64,000 bases of DNA from Torreya grandis (Eukaryota; Streptophyta; Pinopsida; Cupressales; Taxaceae): contig JARHVA010001427.1 of NCBI GenBank assembly GCA_037957365.1, forward strand, positions 3,034,001-3,098,000, in the 5' to 3' direction. Both the position numbers and the translations under genes were made by a program. Shown piece by piece: positions 1-12,359 of the stretch. Numbering within the stretch: position 1 is the first letter of the stretch; each line of letters begins with the position of its first letter. The notes beneath the pieces are model-generated. The model had not been told where the DNA came from. It saw only the letters and a list, made by a program, of their open reading frames with translations, and did no database searches.

Positions 1-470
1 ATCATACTAATTTTAAAAATTCATTTAAAAATCCCTAGTTGCATTAACTAGATCCTTATTATTTTCTAGTACTTTTCTAATCATTTTATAAATTTTTACT
101 TGCATATAAAACTAAAAAAATAAATTTTAAATTAAAAAATTCATATTATTTTGCATAAATATTTTTTAAGAATGCCTAGTTGCATATACTGGCTCCTACT
201 TTGCTTCTTGAGGTATCACCTTACATCCATAGCCAAATTTCAAAAACGATGCTTATTTATTTACAAACATTTCTTATATTTATTGAAAATAATAAGGAAA
301 CCATAATAGGCCCAATCATGTACATTAATTATGAATTCCATCATATGTTAGTAAAAAATTTCATCCTTTGCATTTCTTTTTTATGTTTCATTATATGTAA
401 TGATATTACAAAATTCATTGCCAAACATGCAGAAGATTACAAAATTCTTATTGTGTTCTATTTCGCTCAT

Positions 471-835
471 ATGGAAAAAATTTAAAACTTATCTTTCTAA
501 ATGAATTCAAAATTTCATGTTTCATATCAAAATTTTATATGCCTTCATGAAAAAATTCATGTTTTCTATCACTTGCTCTCTATCTCTCATGTGGAAAAAA
601 TTTCAAGTTTATCATGCTAAACACATTAGAAAGTCATATCATATATCAAAACTCTAAATGTATTCATGCACAATGTCATGATCTCTATTAAAAACTTTCT
701 CTCTCTCACAAGGAAAAATTTTCAAGACTATCTTTCAAAACATATTAGAAATGTCATGATTCAAGTCAAATTTTTCTATGCATTAATGCACAATTCCATG
801 TTCCCTATCCCTTGTTTTCTATCTATCATGTGGAA
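471..835. repeat. Degenerate tandem repeat, about 120-bp unit, three copies
   Basis: Three successive units begin near 471, 591 and 711. Each starts with a GGAAAAA-type run, followed by a TTCAAG/TTTAAAA block, a CATTAGAAA-like block, a TTCATGCA(C) block, and a pyrimidine stretch ending in CTCATGTGG or similar. The period is 120 bp almost exactly, and copies are diverged by roughly a quarter to a third by eye. A further, weaker unit may precede 471. Two apparent open frames cross this block, but their composition and lack of any recognisable motif make them chance frames. I cannot assign the repeat to an element. Confidence 0.7.
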
Positions 836-2400
836 TGTTCTTTATAAACATATTAATAAAAATGGTTTCTACTTATATGTATCTAAATATTTGGCTAATT
901 TTAATTATCTCCCTATCACTACTAAACACAAGCAAACACTAATGGTTATATTTATCCCTCTCCTCTTCAAACTTGGTTCATCTAGATTTTATCCTACACC
1001 TACTATCAGCTCTATGACTATAGTAGATTATGTGGTACATGCTATCACCCAAGTTTAAAAAGATAAGCAGGTTGATTACACCCATGTTTCTATCTTTGTC
1101 ACTCAAGTTAGTACCCCTTTTGATTTATTTTTAGTTCCACCTATTACAGTTCTTCTAGTCTAGATTCAGCCACAATTGAGACCTTCCCAACATAGAGAGT
1201 TCATACACCTACATAGATTCAATATTCTAGATAGTTTTTAGATACCATATTCACATCCAAGATAGTCTCATTGATATTTCATGCATCTAAACATAGATAA
1301 CATGTTTAGAGATCTTATCCTATTATGAGATGGGTCCCTAAGAGCCCTATAGTTTCATCTACTTCTCAAAGTTACAAGGGGAACCCAAAGTTGGTTTGCA
1401 ATACAAATATTTTAGATCACTTACAACATATATAGATTTCAGATCCATAGTCTTAGAATTTCCATCATGCTTCATGATCATGCACAATATTTCTTCTTGA
1501 TATAGGATAATGTGATAGGGAGTCTCCCATGAGACTCATCAGTTAGGATCATTTCTTTATAGTATTATTTATACATTACTACCTTTTACTTGATTGTATA
1601 TAGTTAATTTTCAGTTTCTTATACATAGTCTCTATTGCTTTATTTTCCATAGTTTAAATATTTCAAAATATAAAAACATTTAAATAATTCAAAAATACCA
1701 AAAACATTTTGATTGTATGCATCATCCATGCTTTACATTACTACTATCATGCTAGGAATTAAATTTATTATTTCATGCTATTGTATGTTGATTTATCTAT
1801 ATTACCATGCTTCACTTAATCTCTTTTGAGTGTGTTTAGTGATATCCATCTACTTGATTGCTTCAATGTACCCATTGAGGGGGCATCCCTACTTCTAAAA
1901 TTGAGACACACATTGATATACATACCCACTGGGTGCATCTTCTACATGACAACACCATCAAAATTATGTCAAACCTACACTACACACTCTGATTTATCAT
2001 ATTTATTTACTTTACTTACTAGAATACATAGATTAATATATCAACATTTCACTATTATCTAGTACTTGTGTGTCTCTTAACATATACCTAGTATTTTACT
2101 ATTATGTCTTACATACTTTCACTTCTTGCTTTGATTAGTTAGATGTGTTTGTATTTCTACTTTACTTGGTTTCACTCCTTGCTTAGCGGAGCTTGTGTGA
2201 TTGGATTTTCAGTTCTATTTTTGCTTCTTGTATGCATACCTTTGGACATTGGCCAATATTCTTTGTGTGTACTCTTCTATGTGACAATATTTTATTTTTT
2301 AAAATTGTATATGTATGTGGCATTTGAACATGTCTTATATGCTTGCTTTCCAATTTGAGTGGCATATTCCCATGCCCCTTGTTTACATGGGATTTTAACC
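836..2400. other. AT-rich stretch without recognisable gene
   Basis: Both strands contain only short frames without domain motifs. The sequence is AT-rich and CpG-poor like the surrounding retrotransposon DNA and is probably decayed element sequence. I see no LTR boundary, primer site or coding motif. Confidence 0.4.
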
Positions 2401-2483
2401 ATCCTTATATACTTATTACTTCTTGATTATTGATTATTACTTTATATGTTTATTTCTTGATTGATTATCCATGTTTGTAATGT

Positions 2484-2539
2484 CATGATACATATCATGC
2501 ATTTACCTCACTTTCTTGGATGCCATGATGAACATCATG
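2484..2539. repeat. Pair of perfect 7-bp dyads (CATGAT..ATCATG)
   Basis: Two perfect inverted repeats with 2-nt centres lie 40 bp apart: CATGATA-ca-TATCATG at 2484-2499 and CATGATG-aa-CATCATG at 2524-2539. A related, looser dyad (ATCATG, 5-nt gap, CATGAT) occurs at 3137-3153. They lie upstream of the TATA-like box at 2671 and may be LTR sequence, but no LTR boundary is visible. Confidence 0.6.
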
Positions 2540-2667
2540 CTCCATCCCTCTAACTAACAACTAACATCTAACATTCCCATTTCTAGTTCAATATATTGCA
2601 CATGATTTTACATTATTATATCTATCTAGGCATACCCATATTGATCTAATAATATCTTAATACAAGC

Positions 2668-2684
2668 ATTGCTATAAATAGAGA
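2668..2684 (+). promoter_or_regulatory. TATA-box-like site, possible LTR promoter
   Basis: GCTATAAATAGAG begins at 2671, a good match to a plant TATA box. About 310 bp downstream (2981-3000) is a TTTTAGTGCTCTTGTCC stretch similar to the junction at 5079, where I suspect an LTR end and primer site. This could be a U3/R promoter of a decayed LTR; nothing coding follows directly. Confidence 0.35.
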
Positions 2685-3615
2685 TATCTTGTCAAACATC
2701 ACTACTATATCATGTATCTATACATCATAACACACTTGCAAGACTCTTTATTCTAAGGGAAGTCATTATAGGTTCATCATTCCTATCCTTAGAAGAGGGG
2801 GAAACAAACAAGGGTTTTTTCATAGATCAAAGATCTTATAAATCAAAATAGTAGCATTCAGATCAACTAGTTTAGAATCTAGATGCCAAACTAGTCAAAA
2901 TAGAAAAGAAAAATAGTGATAATTCTAGATCAACAACTAATTTTAGCATAGAATAATAGTGCCAAAAATGAACAAAAGTTTCAAACACAAGGGTCTCCTC
3001 ATTTTAGTGCTCTTGTCCAAGCATAGAAAAACACAAGTTTTCTAGTAACAAGAAAGCTACATTTTTTTGTACATCTAGATTAGTCAAAATCAATAGTTTT
3101 AGTATAGTTTTCTCAAAGAATCTAGATATAGGAGGTATCATGCATGACATGATGAATCTCACTTTTAGTTTTAGATTATGTAGCTGAAAAAAATTCTAAA
3201 TCAGAATCTATGTTCTAGAAACTAGTGATTGGGGGAAATGTGCATGACACATTGGTCTTCTTTTATTTTTGAGTTTAGTTTATTACCTAGGCATTCTTAG
3301 TAGTTGTGTGCCTTAATTTGTTTGCAAGTTTTTGGCATCATTCTCAAGTTAAACTTTACAAGTTTAACTTCTTGAATACCCAAGTTTCTAAGTTGGATTT
3401 AACATAAGCATATTACATCAGTTTTAGAGTGGATTTCATACAAGCCTAACCTAAATCATTTGAAATGGCAAAGAGTGGTCTAGTTTTTAGCATAAATTTG
3501 GCTATCCATGACACATTGTCAGACTTTTAGAACATCTATGGGCTCCATGAGCCATATCATATGACATCTATTCTATATCAATATCACTTCATAGCTTCAC
3601 TTCATGGGGAAATTA

Positions 3616-3790
3616 TAGAGCTAAAGGGCCAACCATTTTATTCTTGAGCCACCTATTAGAGGGATTGGAAACATGGTCCAAACATCAATTATCACATGCA
3701 TGATCACCTAGGTTCACTCAGTAGGTGATGATGGAGTCAGAGGGCCTACCTTTGCATTCTTGAGCCACTTTTTAGGGAATTGAGCACTCA
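3616..3790. repeat. Two-copy tandem duplication, about 116-bp unit
   Basis: The block AGGGCC-(A/T)ACC-TT-CATTCTTGAGCCAC occurs near 3625 and again near 3741, with surrounding similarity, giving a 116-bp spacing. Copies are diverged. No coding content is seen. Confidence 0.5.
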
Positions 3791-4143
3791 GCTCCATTCC
3801 TAATATAACTTTTAGTACATCATCATCCAACCTAGTCCAACATTACTCATCCTAACTCAAGATCATAATAGGTTCTGTATTGGTTTGTGTAACTAGTGAG
3901 GTGTATTCATTATTTTCTCTTCCTTTTTATGTTACTTAGCTTTTGTATGTTCTTATTTTATATCACATATAATAAGAACTAGTCTACTCTTTATCTATTT
4001 CATAGATTCACACTTACACATTGTGATATTTATGCACTATCCAACATTACTCAAAAACACACAAGCTTCATCTTTGTAGGTAAGTTCAAGTATGCTTTTT
4101 ACTTTTTTCCTTTATGTTAGTATTTCACTTTTTTGCATCACTA

Positions 4144-5078
4144 GAGTAAAAGGGGTGGAATGTAGTCATGTAAAATGAAAAAAATTGTTAATTTAGTGTG
4201 GCTAATGACATCTAATCCATATGTCCTCTTAATTTCTTACACAACCCTTATAAGCTTTTCTTTCACCAATTCCTAGTCATCCGTAAATTTTGGACTTAAC
4301 CCTTACAAACCTAGGTAGCTCTTTCAAGCCTAGATCCATCACCCCAAGTCTCATTCCATTTAGAAAATAGTGCCCAACTTGGATAGGATCACTGAAACCC
4401 AAGGTGTCCTATTTTTAGTGCTATTATCCAAGTGCAAATTTTGTTCAAACAACCATTTTCTATTGGATATTTATCCTAATTCATGTCAGCCTAATGTGAA
4501 TTCATTTAACTTATGTTCATTAAATCCCCTATAAAAGGTCATTCAAAGTTAATTTAGAAGGTTTGCCACTCATTTACAAGAGATAATAAATAATACAAGT
4601 ACACTCAAGCACTTTTCCCTATTCTATACATACAACCTTCTAATATTATTCCAAGCTTATTCAAGGCCTTGCACCAATCCTTAGCCATCTAAAGTACACC
4701 CAAGTTTGCATCTAGTTACATTTTCCATACATAATTGAACCAAGCACTTCAATAGGAGAACTACATTAGCTTGATCCCTCCTTGAAGTATTGGTATGTAG
4801 GTAGTGTGGACACACATGGGGTGTGAAGTGCATCCAGTATATCATTTACACACTAACACCTTCTCTCTCTTTCCCAAGTTTCCATTCAAGTTCAAGCACA
4901 AAGAGATCCTAGGGTTTTTAAGAATTAAAAAATATACATAATGATCTCCATAGACTTTTAAGCTTAAATATTTCATTGATAGGGTAACACAAACTTGTTG
5001 AGTAGAACCCAAAAAACTCATATCACCTAGACAATAACACTGAAAAAGGACTACAATACTGAATAGTAGGGTGTCACA
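4144..5078 (+). repeat. Probable LTR of a gypsy-type element (with polypurine tract)
   Basis: A purine run (GAGTAAAAGGGGTGGAA, 4144-4160) is followed at once by TGTAGTCATG, the form expected of a polypurine tract and LTR start. A TATA-like box CCTATAAAAGG lies at 4528-4538. The likely 3' edge is GTGTCACA at 5078, followed by CTTTTGGTGCTCCTATCC, which resembles a primer-binding region and recalls the LTR/primer junction of element B. The proposed LTR is 4161-5078 (918 bp). No second copy is seen in the window, so the assignment rests on signals only. Having a purine tract on the left and a primer-like site on the right would suit a shared LTR between two tandem elements or recombination. Confidence 0.4.
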
Positions 5079-5389
5079 CTTTTGGTGCTCCTATCCAATT
5101 AGAAAATGAAGTTTAGAAACCTATTTATAATATTGTCCTATTCTTGTACTTGAATTATGAAACCCTATCTCATAATGGACAACTCAAAATAAGCTAAGTC
5201 ATATTTTCTCTTTTTTATTAATATTTTTAGAAAGTTCAAAAGTATAATTTATTTACATAAATTAGTGATTTAATTATTGCATATTATTTACTAATTTACC
5301 CTACTCAGAACTATTTATTTAATTAGGAATAAAAATCCATTATTCTAAAAAATAACAAAATAAACAACAATAAGTACCTCAAACTCCTA

Positions 5390-7020
5390 AAAGTGTAGTT
5401 AAAAGATATACTAGAGTAAGTGGACTACCTAAATAATACTCTCCTTCACTTTATTATTTAATATTGATTGATAGTGGTAAGCCAAAAAGCTATGATGAAG
5501 AAATGTAGGTAAAAACCAAAAATAAGTAGGAACAAGGCATGAGAGAGGAGATGGACTCCTTGGTACATAACCAAACTTGGGATTTGGTTCAGTTTCTTAT
5601 ACGTAAAATATCATTGCATAAGAAATGGTTTTATAGGTTGAACGAAGAAAATGGAGGTAAAAAGAGGTACAAGGACAAACTTATTGTGAAGGGGTTTGTA
5701 TAAAGGAAGTTATATATTTTGATGAAATATTTTCTCTAGTTGTTAAAATGGATTCCATAAGAACCATTTCAAGTTTGGTAGCAATAGAATATTTGCACCT
5801 TGAAAAGTTATATGTGAAGATTGCTTTCCTTCATGGAGACTTAGATGAGGAAATATATATGGATCAGCCAAAAGGATACAAAGTTAAAGGTAAGGAGAAA
5901 ATGGTGTGTAGGTTGAAGAAGAGTTTGTATGGCTTCAAGCAAGCTTCAAGGTAGTGGTATTTGAAATTTGACATGCTTAAGATAGAACAAGGTTATAGTA
6001 TATGTCATTTTAACCACTATGTTTATTTAAAGAGATTAGATAATGGTATCTATATTAACTTATTATTGTATGTAGATGAAATGCTTGTTTTAGGGTCTAA
6101 CATGCATGATATAAATGAACTCAAAATAAAACTAGGATATTCATTTGATATGAAGGATTTGGGCACTACAAAAGAAATCCTTGGTATGAGAATAACAAGA
6201 GTCAAGAAAAATATAAATTTGGCATTGTCTCAAGAAGATTACATCAAGAAGGTGTTAGTCAGGTTCAATATGTAAGATGAAAAACCAATGAGTACACCTT
6301 TGGGAGGGAACTTCAAATTAAGCAAGGACTATTATCTTAAAATGTAGGAATAAATCAATTAAATGTCCAAAGTTCGCTCTACTTTAGTAATTAGAATTTT
6401 AATATATTTTATGGTGTGCATGAGACCAAACATTGCTCATGGAGTAAGAGTTATCAACATGTTTATGAATAATCTAAGAAAGAAGAATTGGGATATAGTT
6501 AAGTGGATTCTCAAGTACTTGAGAGGGACCACTAATAGATAGTTATGCTATGAAGGGTTAGATGTTAAATTACAAGGATATGTTGATGTAGACATGGATG
6601 GAGTTTTAGATTGAAGGAGGAACACCATAGGTTATATATTCACTATTGGTGACACAACAATTAGCTAGATATCAAAATTGTAGAAGATAGTTAATTTGTC
6701 AACTACTGAAGCAAAGTATGTTGTAAATACTTAAGAAAGTAAGGATATGACATGATATAATGGTTCATTAAATATTTAAGGTAGAATTATGGAGATTTTA
6801 GGTTGTATAGTGATATCTAGAGTGTGATTCATTCATAAAATAACTCAACATTCTACTCAAGAACCAAAAATATACAACTTAGAAATCACTTCATTTATTC
6901 AGTTTTGGAGGATGGTCAACTAAAGTTGGAAAAGATTCATTCAAGTCATAATAATAAATATATGCTAACAAAGGTAGTCACAAAGGATAATATTTAAATA
7001 TGTTCAAATTTAATAGGTCT
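5390..7020 (+). pseudogene. Ty1/copia pol remnant: reverse transcriptase and RNase H
   Basis: The translation carries copia RT landmarks in order: a linker with RYTRVSGLPK, MREEMDSLV, DLDEEIYMDQPKGYK, the KSLYGFKQASR block (about 5917-5952), and YVDE at the catalytic YVDD position, so the second Asp is now Glu. MKDLGTTKEILGM follows. RNase H then appears from about 6400 (MVCMRPNIAH, KWILKYLRGTT, GYVDVDMDG, NTIGYIFTIGD, LSTTEAKYV) and ends with IQLRNHF and LEKIHS near 6940. Several stops and a frame change break it. Gag and integrase are absent upstream, so the copy is 5'-truncated. It reads directly into its 3' LTR. Confidence 0.9.
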
Positions 7021-7133
7021 TCAAGGATAATAAGGATGATGAGAAACATTCCAAGGTCAAAGTTCAAAGAAAAGTCCAACGAAGAGTTATAGCAATAGAG
7101 TTACAAAAATTAGTCTCTACGTGGGAGATTATT

Positions 7134-7514
7134 TGATGGTGGAGCTTGATCTTATTATAATGCCCAATTCTTGATAGGGGTATGGTGGATAAATTACACC
7201 CTCAATATGGTCATATATCTAATGGTAGATATTATGTTGGTGTATTTTTGTCCTAATATGTAGCCCTCATTTGATATCAGGGCATTGTAGTCATAGCATC
7301 ACACTGTGTGTGAGTGAAGAGGAGAATGTAGTGGATATATTATAGGTTTTATCCCTTCATTTGTTGGATAGAATAAGAGAAGAACTAGATAATTCTGTGT
7401 GGACATAACCCATATTGGGTGAACCATGTAAAAGTTGTCTCTTGTATTATGTTTTCTACATTTTATTTCTATCTTCATTTATTTAATATTTCTATGTGCT
7501 CTATATTCCTAACA
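7134..7514 (+). repeat. 3' LTR of the copia element
   Basis: The sequence GTGGGAGATT at 7121-7130, just before this block, is the usual copia polypurine-tract context. The LTR then starts TGATGG (canonical TGTTGG-like) and ends TATTCCTAACA at 7514. Internal blocks such as GTGTGGACATAACCCATATT and TTGTCTCTTGTATTATG are characteristic of this copia LTR type. Length is about 381 bp. No 5' partner is present in the window. Confidence 0.8.
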
Positions 7515-7519
7515 AAAAC

Positions 7520-7690
7520 TATTAAAGGCATGCCAATTTGATTTATTCCCCAGTCAGAACACTAAAACCAATGCTTACATGATGGATATTTTTAACATGT
7601 GGACATGCTCTCATTGAAATGATTAACCTTACCTTATCTGATGGCCATAAAAACATCATTACTGCTACCAAATATTTCACAAGTGGGTTG
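7520..7690 (+). pseudogene. Gypsy integrase, N-terminal fragment (element E, left half)
   Basis: Immediately after the copia LTR the + strand encodes the tail of an integrase zinc-binding domain (KACQF) and the start of the catalytic core (about 7600-7690: a GH.LIEMIN block, SDGHKNIITAT, then YFT and, after a one-base slip, KWV). The frame stops exactly where the 5' LTR of element A begins. The protein continues at 20961 on the far side of A. The coding order and a near-identical 5-bp flank support one gene split by insertion. Confidence 0.75.
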
Positions 7691-8718
7691 TGTATACACA
7701 TAATATTTTAAAATTTTATCAAATACTAATACTTTACATATTTTACTATTTATATCCTTCTTCTCCTTTCTTGGTCCCATTTTGACCTACCTAGAAAACA
7801 AGACCAAGTGTAGTTTGGGGTAATTTTAACTCTTTAGGTTTATTAGCCTTCTAGCCAATCAAACACAAACTTCAAGCATTAGCCTGAAAATGTGTTAGGT
7901 CGACTAGGTCAACCTAGCATAGACAACATGTCTACATAATTTTTTTCATAAAATACTCCTATATGTATAAGGTCATTGTGGTCATTATTAGAATATGTGA
8001 TTAAAAGTTATTATTTGCTCGTGCTTCTTCACAATCTGCTCTTCCACCATTCTACTTGATGAGTCCTAGCTTAGGTTTATTATTTTGTAGAATCTAGTGT
8101 TGTGGATAGGTCTTGAATTATTTTGCCTAAAAAATTGATTCTTATGAACCAAAACAACCTCTTGTAAATCCCCATTTCCCAAGGGAGAGATTGAATCATG
8201 ATGGGTTCACATTTAGGTAAGTATATTATAACTTTGTTCTCCTCTCTTTTAGTAGATAGAAGTAACATAAGTGTTGGCTCATATAATATTACTCTTCATA
8301 TTATACGTATTAGGGTGTTACTCATACTTAATTTATGTGAAATTCCTTATACACATTTAATTGATTTGCATTTAACCCCTCACATTATGCCTCAAGATTT
8401 GGTGTGCACTAGATTAATTTACTTTCTTGTTATTATAATAGTTTAATTTCTCTTGTTTATTAGCATAAGTGAAATATCAAATCATAGGACTCTTTTAGGG
8501 TTGTTTTGTGGTTGTGTTAGACTTTAGGCTTTAGAACCCTTTCTAGCATGATATATCGTGACAAGTGATATAAGTGATCCCCTAATCATGTCTAGTGGAT
8601 CCCCATATTAGTCATGTTTTCACTTAACAAGTGTATACCCAATTGGAAGCATAGGTATGCTCTATATTATATGATCTAGGACTAATTCATGTACTTCATG
8701 TAATTCTAATTACATAAA
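7691..8718 (+). repeat. 5' LTR of element A
   Basis: It begins TGTATACACATAAT and aligns over nearly its whole length with 19734-20955. Shared blocks include GTTTGGGGT.ATTTTA, GTGCTTCTTCACAAT, CTTCCACCATTCTACTTGA, the CATAAGTGAAATATCAAATC block and ACTTAACAAGTGTATACC. It is about 190 bp shorter than the 3' copy because of a gap near 7740. A TATA-like CTATATGTATAAGG lies at 7959-7972. The end is placed at 8718 by alignment with the 3' LTR edge. It contains AGGTCGACTAGGTCAACCT, an instance of the GTCAAC motif repeated in the leader. Confidence 0.85.
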
Positions 8719-10463
8719 TTTTAGTGAACCTAACATGAATAAAACCCTTGTAATATTTGTTCACTTTTCTTTCATTTATTTCTTTCTTTTTGTCATCATT
8801 TCTATCATATATTTTGACATACTAGTTTGATTCTATCGACCAAGTTATTTTTTTGTGTGTAGGAATAGGCAACTAGATCAATCAACTTCACCCAGTATAG
8901 GTTTTCAACACTTTTTTTAGAGTTCTAGTTCAGCCTAATAGGTTGATCAAGTTAACCTAACACATTTTCAACTACTTTATAGTAGGTTCTTATACATCTT
9001 GATTGATCAACTTGACCCAATATAGGTTCTAATTTTATAGACTTCTAGATTAGCCTACTAGGTCAACCAACTCGACCTAGTGCATTATTAGACATCTAGT
9101 TCAACCTACTAGGTTGACTAAGTCAACATAGTGTATATTTAACACTTTTTCAATAGGTTTATATATTTCTTAGTTGATCAACTCAACCTAGTTCTATAGA
9201 TTGGATTAGTTTTCTCTAGGGTTCTAGATCAACAATCTCCTTCATTTCTATCTCTAAACCATCAAGGTCAGCCTTTTATTCTCTCTCTTTCTATTTTATG
9301 CTTTCCTTTCAAGTTTGTAGTCTTCAAACTAACCCTACACAAACAACTAGATTGACTTGGTTAACCTAGTTTTGTGTTTTATGTGTTGTCTATAATAACT
9401 AAGTTAGCCTGGTTGATGTAGTAGGTTTTCTAGACCCTATCTTTACTATTACTAGCTCAACCTTATTGACTAGTTTCATATATTATGCATATAGTGCCTT
9501 CACTATACCTTATTTAAAAGTTGGAATTCACCTTTTATATTAATCACATCTTTTATTTTAGTTGTGTGAATGATTAGAATAGTTCACATAGCCTAATTAA
9601 GAGGTTTTTAATTCACCACTTAGTTTCACTATTTATATTTTATTCACATACAACCAAATCACATAACATCAACAAGCATTTTAACATTTGACTACCCAAG
9701 CTAACCTACTTGGATTTTATCACCAAGGGGGAAGCCAAATTGATGCTCTAGTCAAGTATAAAGCATGGTTATTGGTATATTCTAGCTAAGCACCTGACAC
9801 CCTTATCATTGTGATGTGAGAAATGAGGGGGAAGGCCCCAATACCAAGCCTATATCATTACCACTACAATCCCTTTCATCCTAAACTATCTAGTACCTTA
9901 CATCCAACTCCCTATCATTTAAAATTATTCTTAATAATCTAATTAACATTCTAGGTTAACTAATTAGCTATATTAACTTTCCAAGTTGTTTGCTTTCTCT
10001 TTACTCAATTGTGTTTGTAATAACATGCATTAGCCAGCATTGGTGTAAGATTTTGCTCTGTGTGCATTTATTAGATTATCTAGCATCAATTTAATTAACT
10101 ATTTGTTTACTTTCAGTACTTACTTTCTTATATCAGCTACAAAATTATCTTGTTATATTTCCCATCTTATCATTAATCTTTTATTTTTCCCTATCTATTG
10201 TACTACATTGACCTGGTTGACTTAGTACTATTACAAACCCTATTTTTTGACCCTGTTCACTATGATAGGTCAACCTGGTTTACCCAATACAATTTGTAGG
10301 TCTTATTTTTACACCAGGTTGACCTAGTTCTATTTCCTACTTTCCCTATTTATTAACCTAATTATTTATCTCTTCTAATTGGAATTCTATTCATTTCCCA
10401 TTGGTCAAAATGAGGTTTCCTATCAAAATGTTTTTATAAAGTCTTAATCCATTTAGATCCTAT
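8719..10463 (+). repeat. Leader of element A with recurring GTTGAC/GTCAAC dyads
   Basis: The untranslated leader between 5' LTR and gag holds at least ten degenerate copies of a motif built from GGTTGACC and GTCAAC half-sites, near 8876, 8944, 9003, 9062, 9113, 9175, 9356, 9409, 10208, 10267 and 10317. Spacing in the first six is 50-68 bp, hinting at an old minisatellite. The cleanest copy, GTTGACT-a-AGTCAAC at 9113-9127, is a perfect dyad. The remaining sequence is AT-rich with no gene. The first bases (TTTTAGTGAACC at 8719) are where a primer-binding site would be expected, but the tRNA is not identifiable. Confidence 0.75.
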
Positions 10464-11960
10464 ATGGGATGTTCATTTACCCCTTTTTTTTCCTCTCGAA
10501 AACACTATCACTCTTGGGGCATTTATTCTCCTCCTTCATCTATAAATTGCAACATGGTTCAAATAACACCTCAAGATGAATTTGATGGATCCAATCCTTT
10601 CTTCACCTATCAAAAAACCTCTCAAAATATTCAAACTAACGTTGGAGTGATTTACACAAGTTTACTTAATAATCCCACTAACAATTATTATTTTGATTAT
10701 CCTCCCCCCAATACCAATTTAAGGAGTGCTCGTTCTAACACTAACCTCCCACCTGATACAACCTAGCTATTAGCCCAAGTGATTCAACAAATGACCATTA
10801 TACAAAATTCTAATATCAATCAAATGATGCAAATTCAAAAGCACTTGATCAATGTGGCTAATCAACCTCCAATCATGCATCCTCAAGCTAATCTTAACTA
10901 CATTCCTCCACCTCTTAGAGATACCTTATACCTTAGGTAATGTTATTCTTCAACCAATAATTAATAATAATATGCTTTGAACCATTCAAAATGATCCTTT
11001 ATCTCCCTTCATTGTATCTATTGACATTGATAACATATCACCAACTATCAAATATGATGGGACTAAAGAACCCATCTCATTTCTTAAATCCTTTTCTAAT
11101 CTCTACAAAGAGTGGATCTAAACTAATACAATTTCTACTACTAAAATCTTACTTAAAATTTTCACTAGTGATGTATTAGAATGGTATAATCAATTACCCC
11201 AACATTTTATTTCACAACTTGAAGATTTGGTCAATCCTTTAGTTAAAGAGTTTCAACACAATGATCTTCTTGAAAATACTAAGTAATCTCCTAATGAATT
11301 GGCTCATGACATTATTAAAACATGGAAATCCTAATCTCATAAATTCAATCATAATATGTTTGATGATAACCTATTCAAACTCTTTATTACCACTTTAGCT
11401 CCCACTCTTCAATACAAGGTTTGAATCTTTGCTAAGCTAAATGACAAGACTTTATTATCAAGAAATTTGAACCTAATTATAAACTTATTAAAGTATATTT
11501 TCAAACATCCAATGCTATCACTAGTAACACTTCTCAAACCAAACTAGGATTTTCTAAAAATTATATTCCTTTACCATTTCACATACCTCTGTCAGTACAT
11601 CAAATGAGATAATTTTTACCACCCTCTAAAACTTTCATATATCCTAATGCTCCTCCTAATTAGTATGATCCCAATCTCTTTTATTGGTTTCATGCCGATA
11701 TTGGGCATTCTCATGAATCTTGTAGATGGATTTATAAATTTGCTATTTATTACATGCTTGGTGATTCATTTTACCATGAAACCATGATAAAACATCATCA
11801 TCAAAAATATGCTAATGCTTCTCAAAAATGACAATCCTCTAAAGCTTCTACATCTAATAATCAAAAATCTTCTTCCCATAATCAATCAACTTCCACAGAT
11901 GTTTGTGCAATTGATGATTATTATGACCAATATTTTAACATCTTTCAATATCTCAATATA
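10464..11960 (+). pseudogene. Element A gag: capsid and zinc-knuckle remnant
   Basis: The ATG at 10464 opens a Pro/Asn/Ser-rich N-terminus with a 100-codon intact run. After stops, the capsid-like core (about 11000-11480) shows IKYDGTKEPISFLKSF, VLEWYNQLP, LEDLVNPLVKEF and SPNELAHDIIKTW, the order seen in plant retrotransposon gag (Retrotrans_gag family). At about 11690-11725 WFHADIGHSHESCRW is a decayed zinc-knuckle-like segment: His, GH and Cys remain and the first Cys is missing. Gag would assemble the cytoplasmic particle. At least four stops and one or more shifts prevent translation. Confidence 0.8.
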
Positions 11961-12359
11961 TCTAAGGTTAATTATCATTAGAATCTAGCTCACAAAGATC
12001 CTGTTACCAAGCTTAAAAAACCTTATTTGGAGGAATAATTACTTAAACATACTACCACCATCAATATTAAATTAGAAACACTTGAGGAAAAACTTCCTCC
12101 TTTTTATCTTCCAACCACATCTATTCCTCCAAAGTCTAATTTGTCCTCTAAACCTCATGGCTCTTCTTTTAAATCTCATTGGAATTTTCTTGAATAACTT
12201 AACTCTATACCATATAATATTCCTCTTATGGAGTTATTTTTTAATTCACCTTATCATCATAAATTCATTATGTAATAACTCCAAGAGATTGAATATCCAT
12301 CTTCTTTAGATGAAGAACCACCTTTTATTGATTCTCAACCAACTATCATTAAGACCATT

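Noticed and set aside
180..1058. Two open frames of 101 and 130 codons at the left end
   Set aside because: Composition follows the AT-rich DNA, they cross the 120-bp tandem repeat, and they show no domain or conserved motif.
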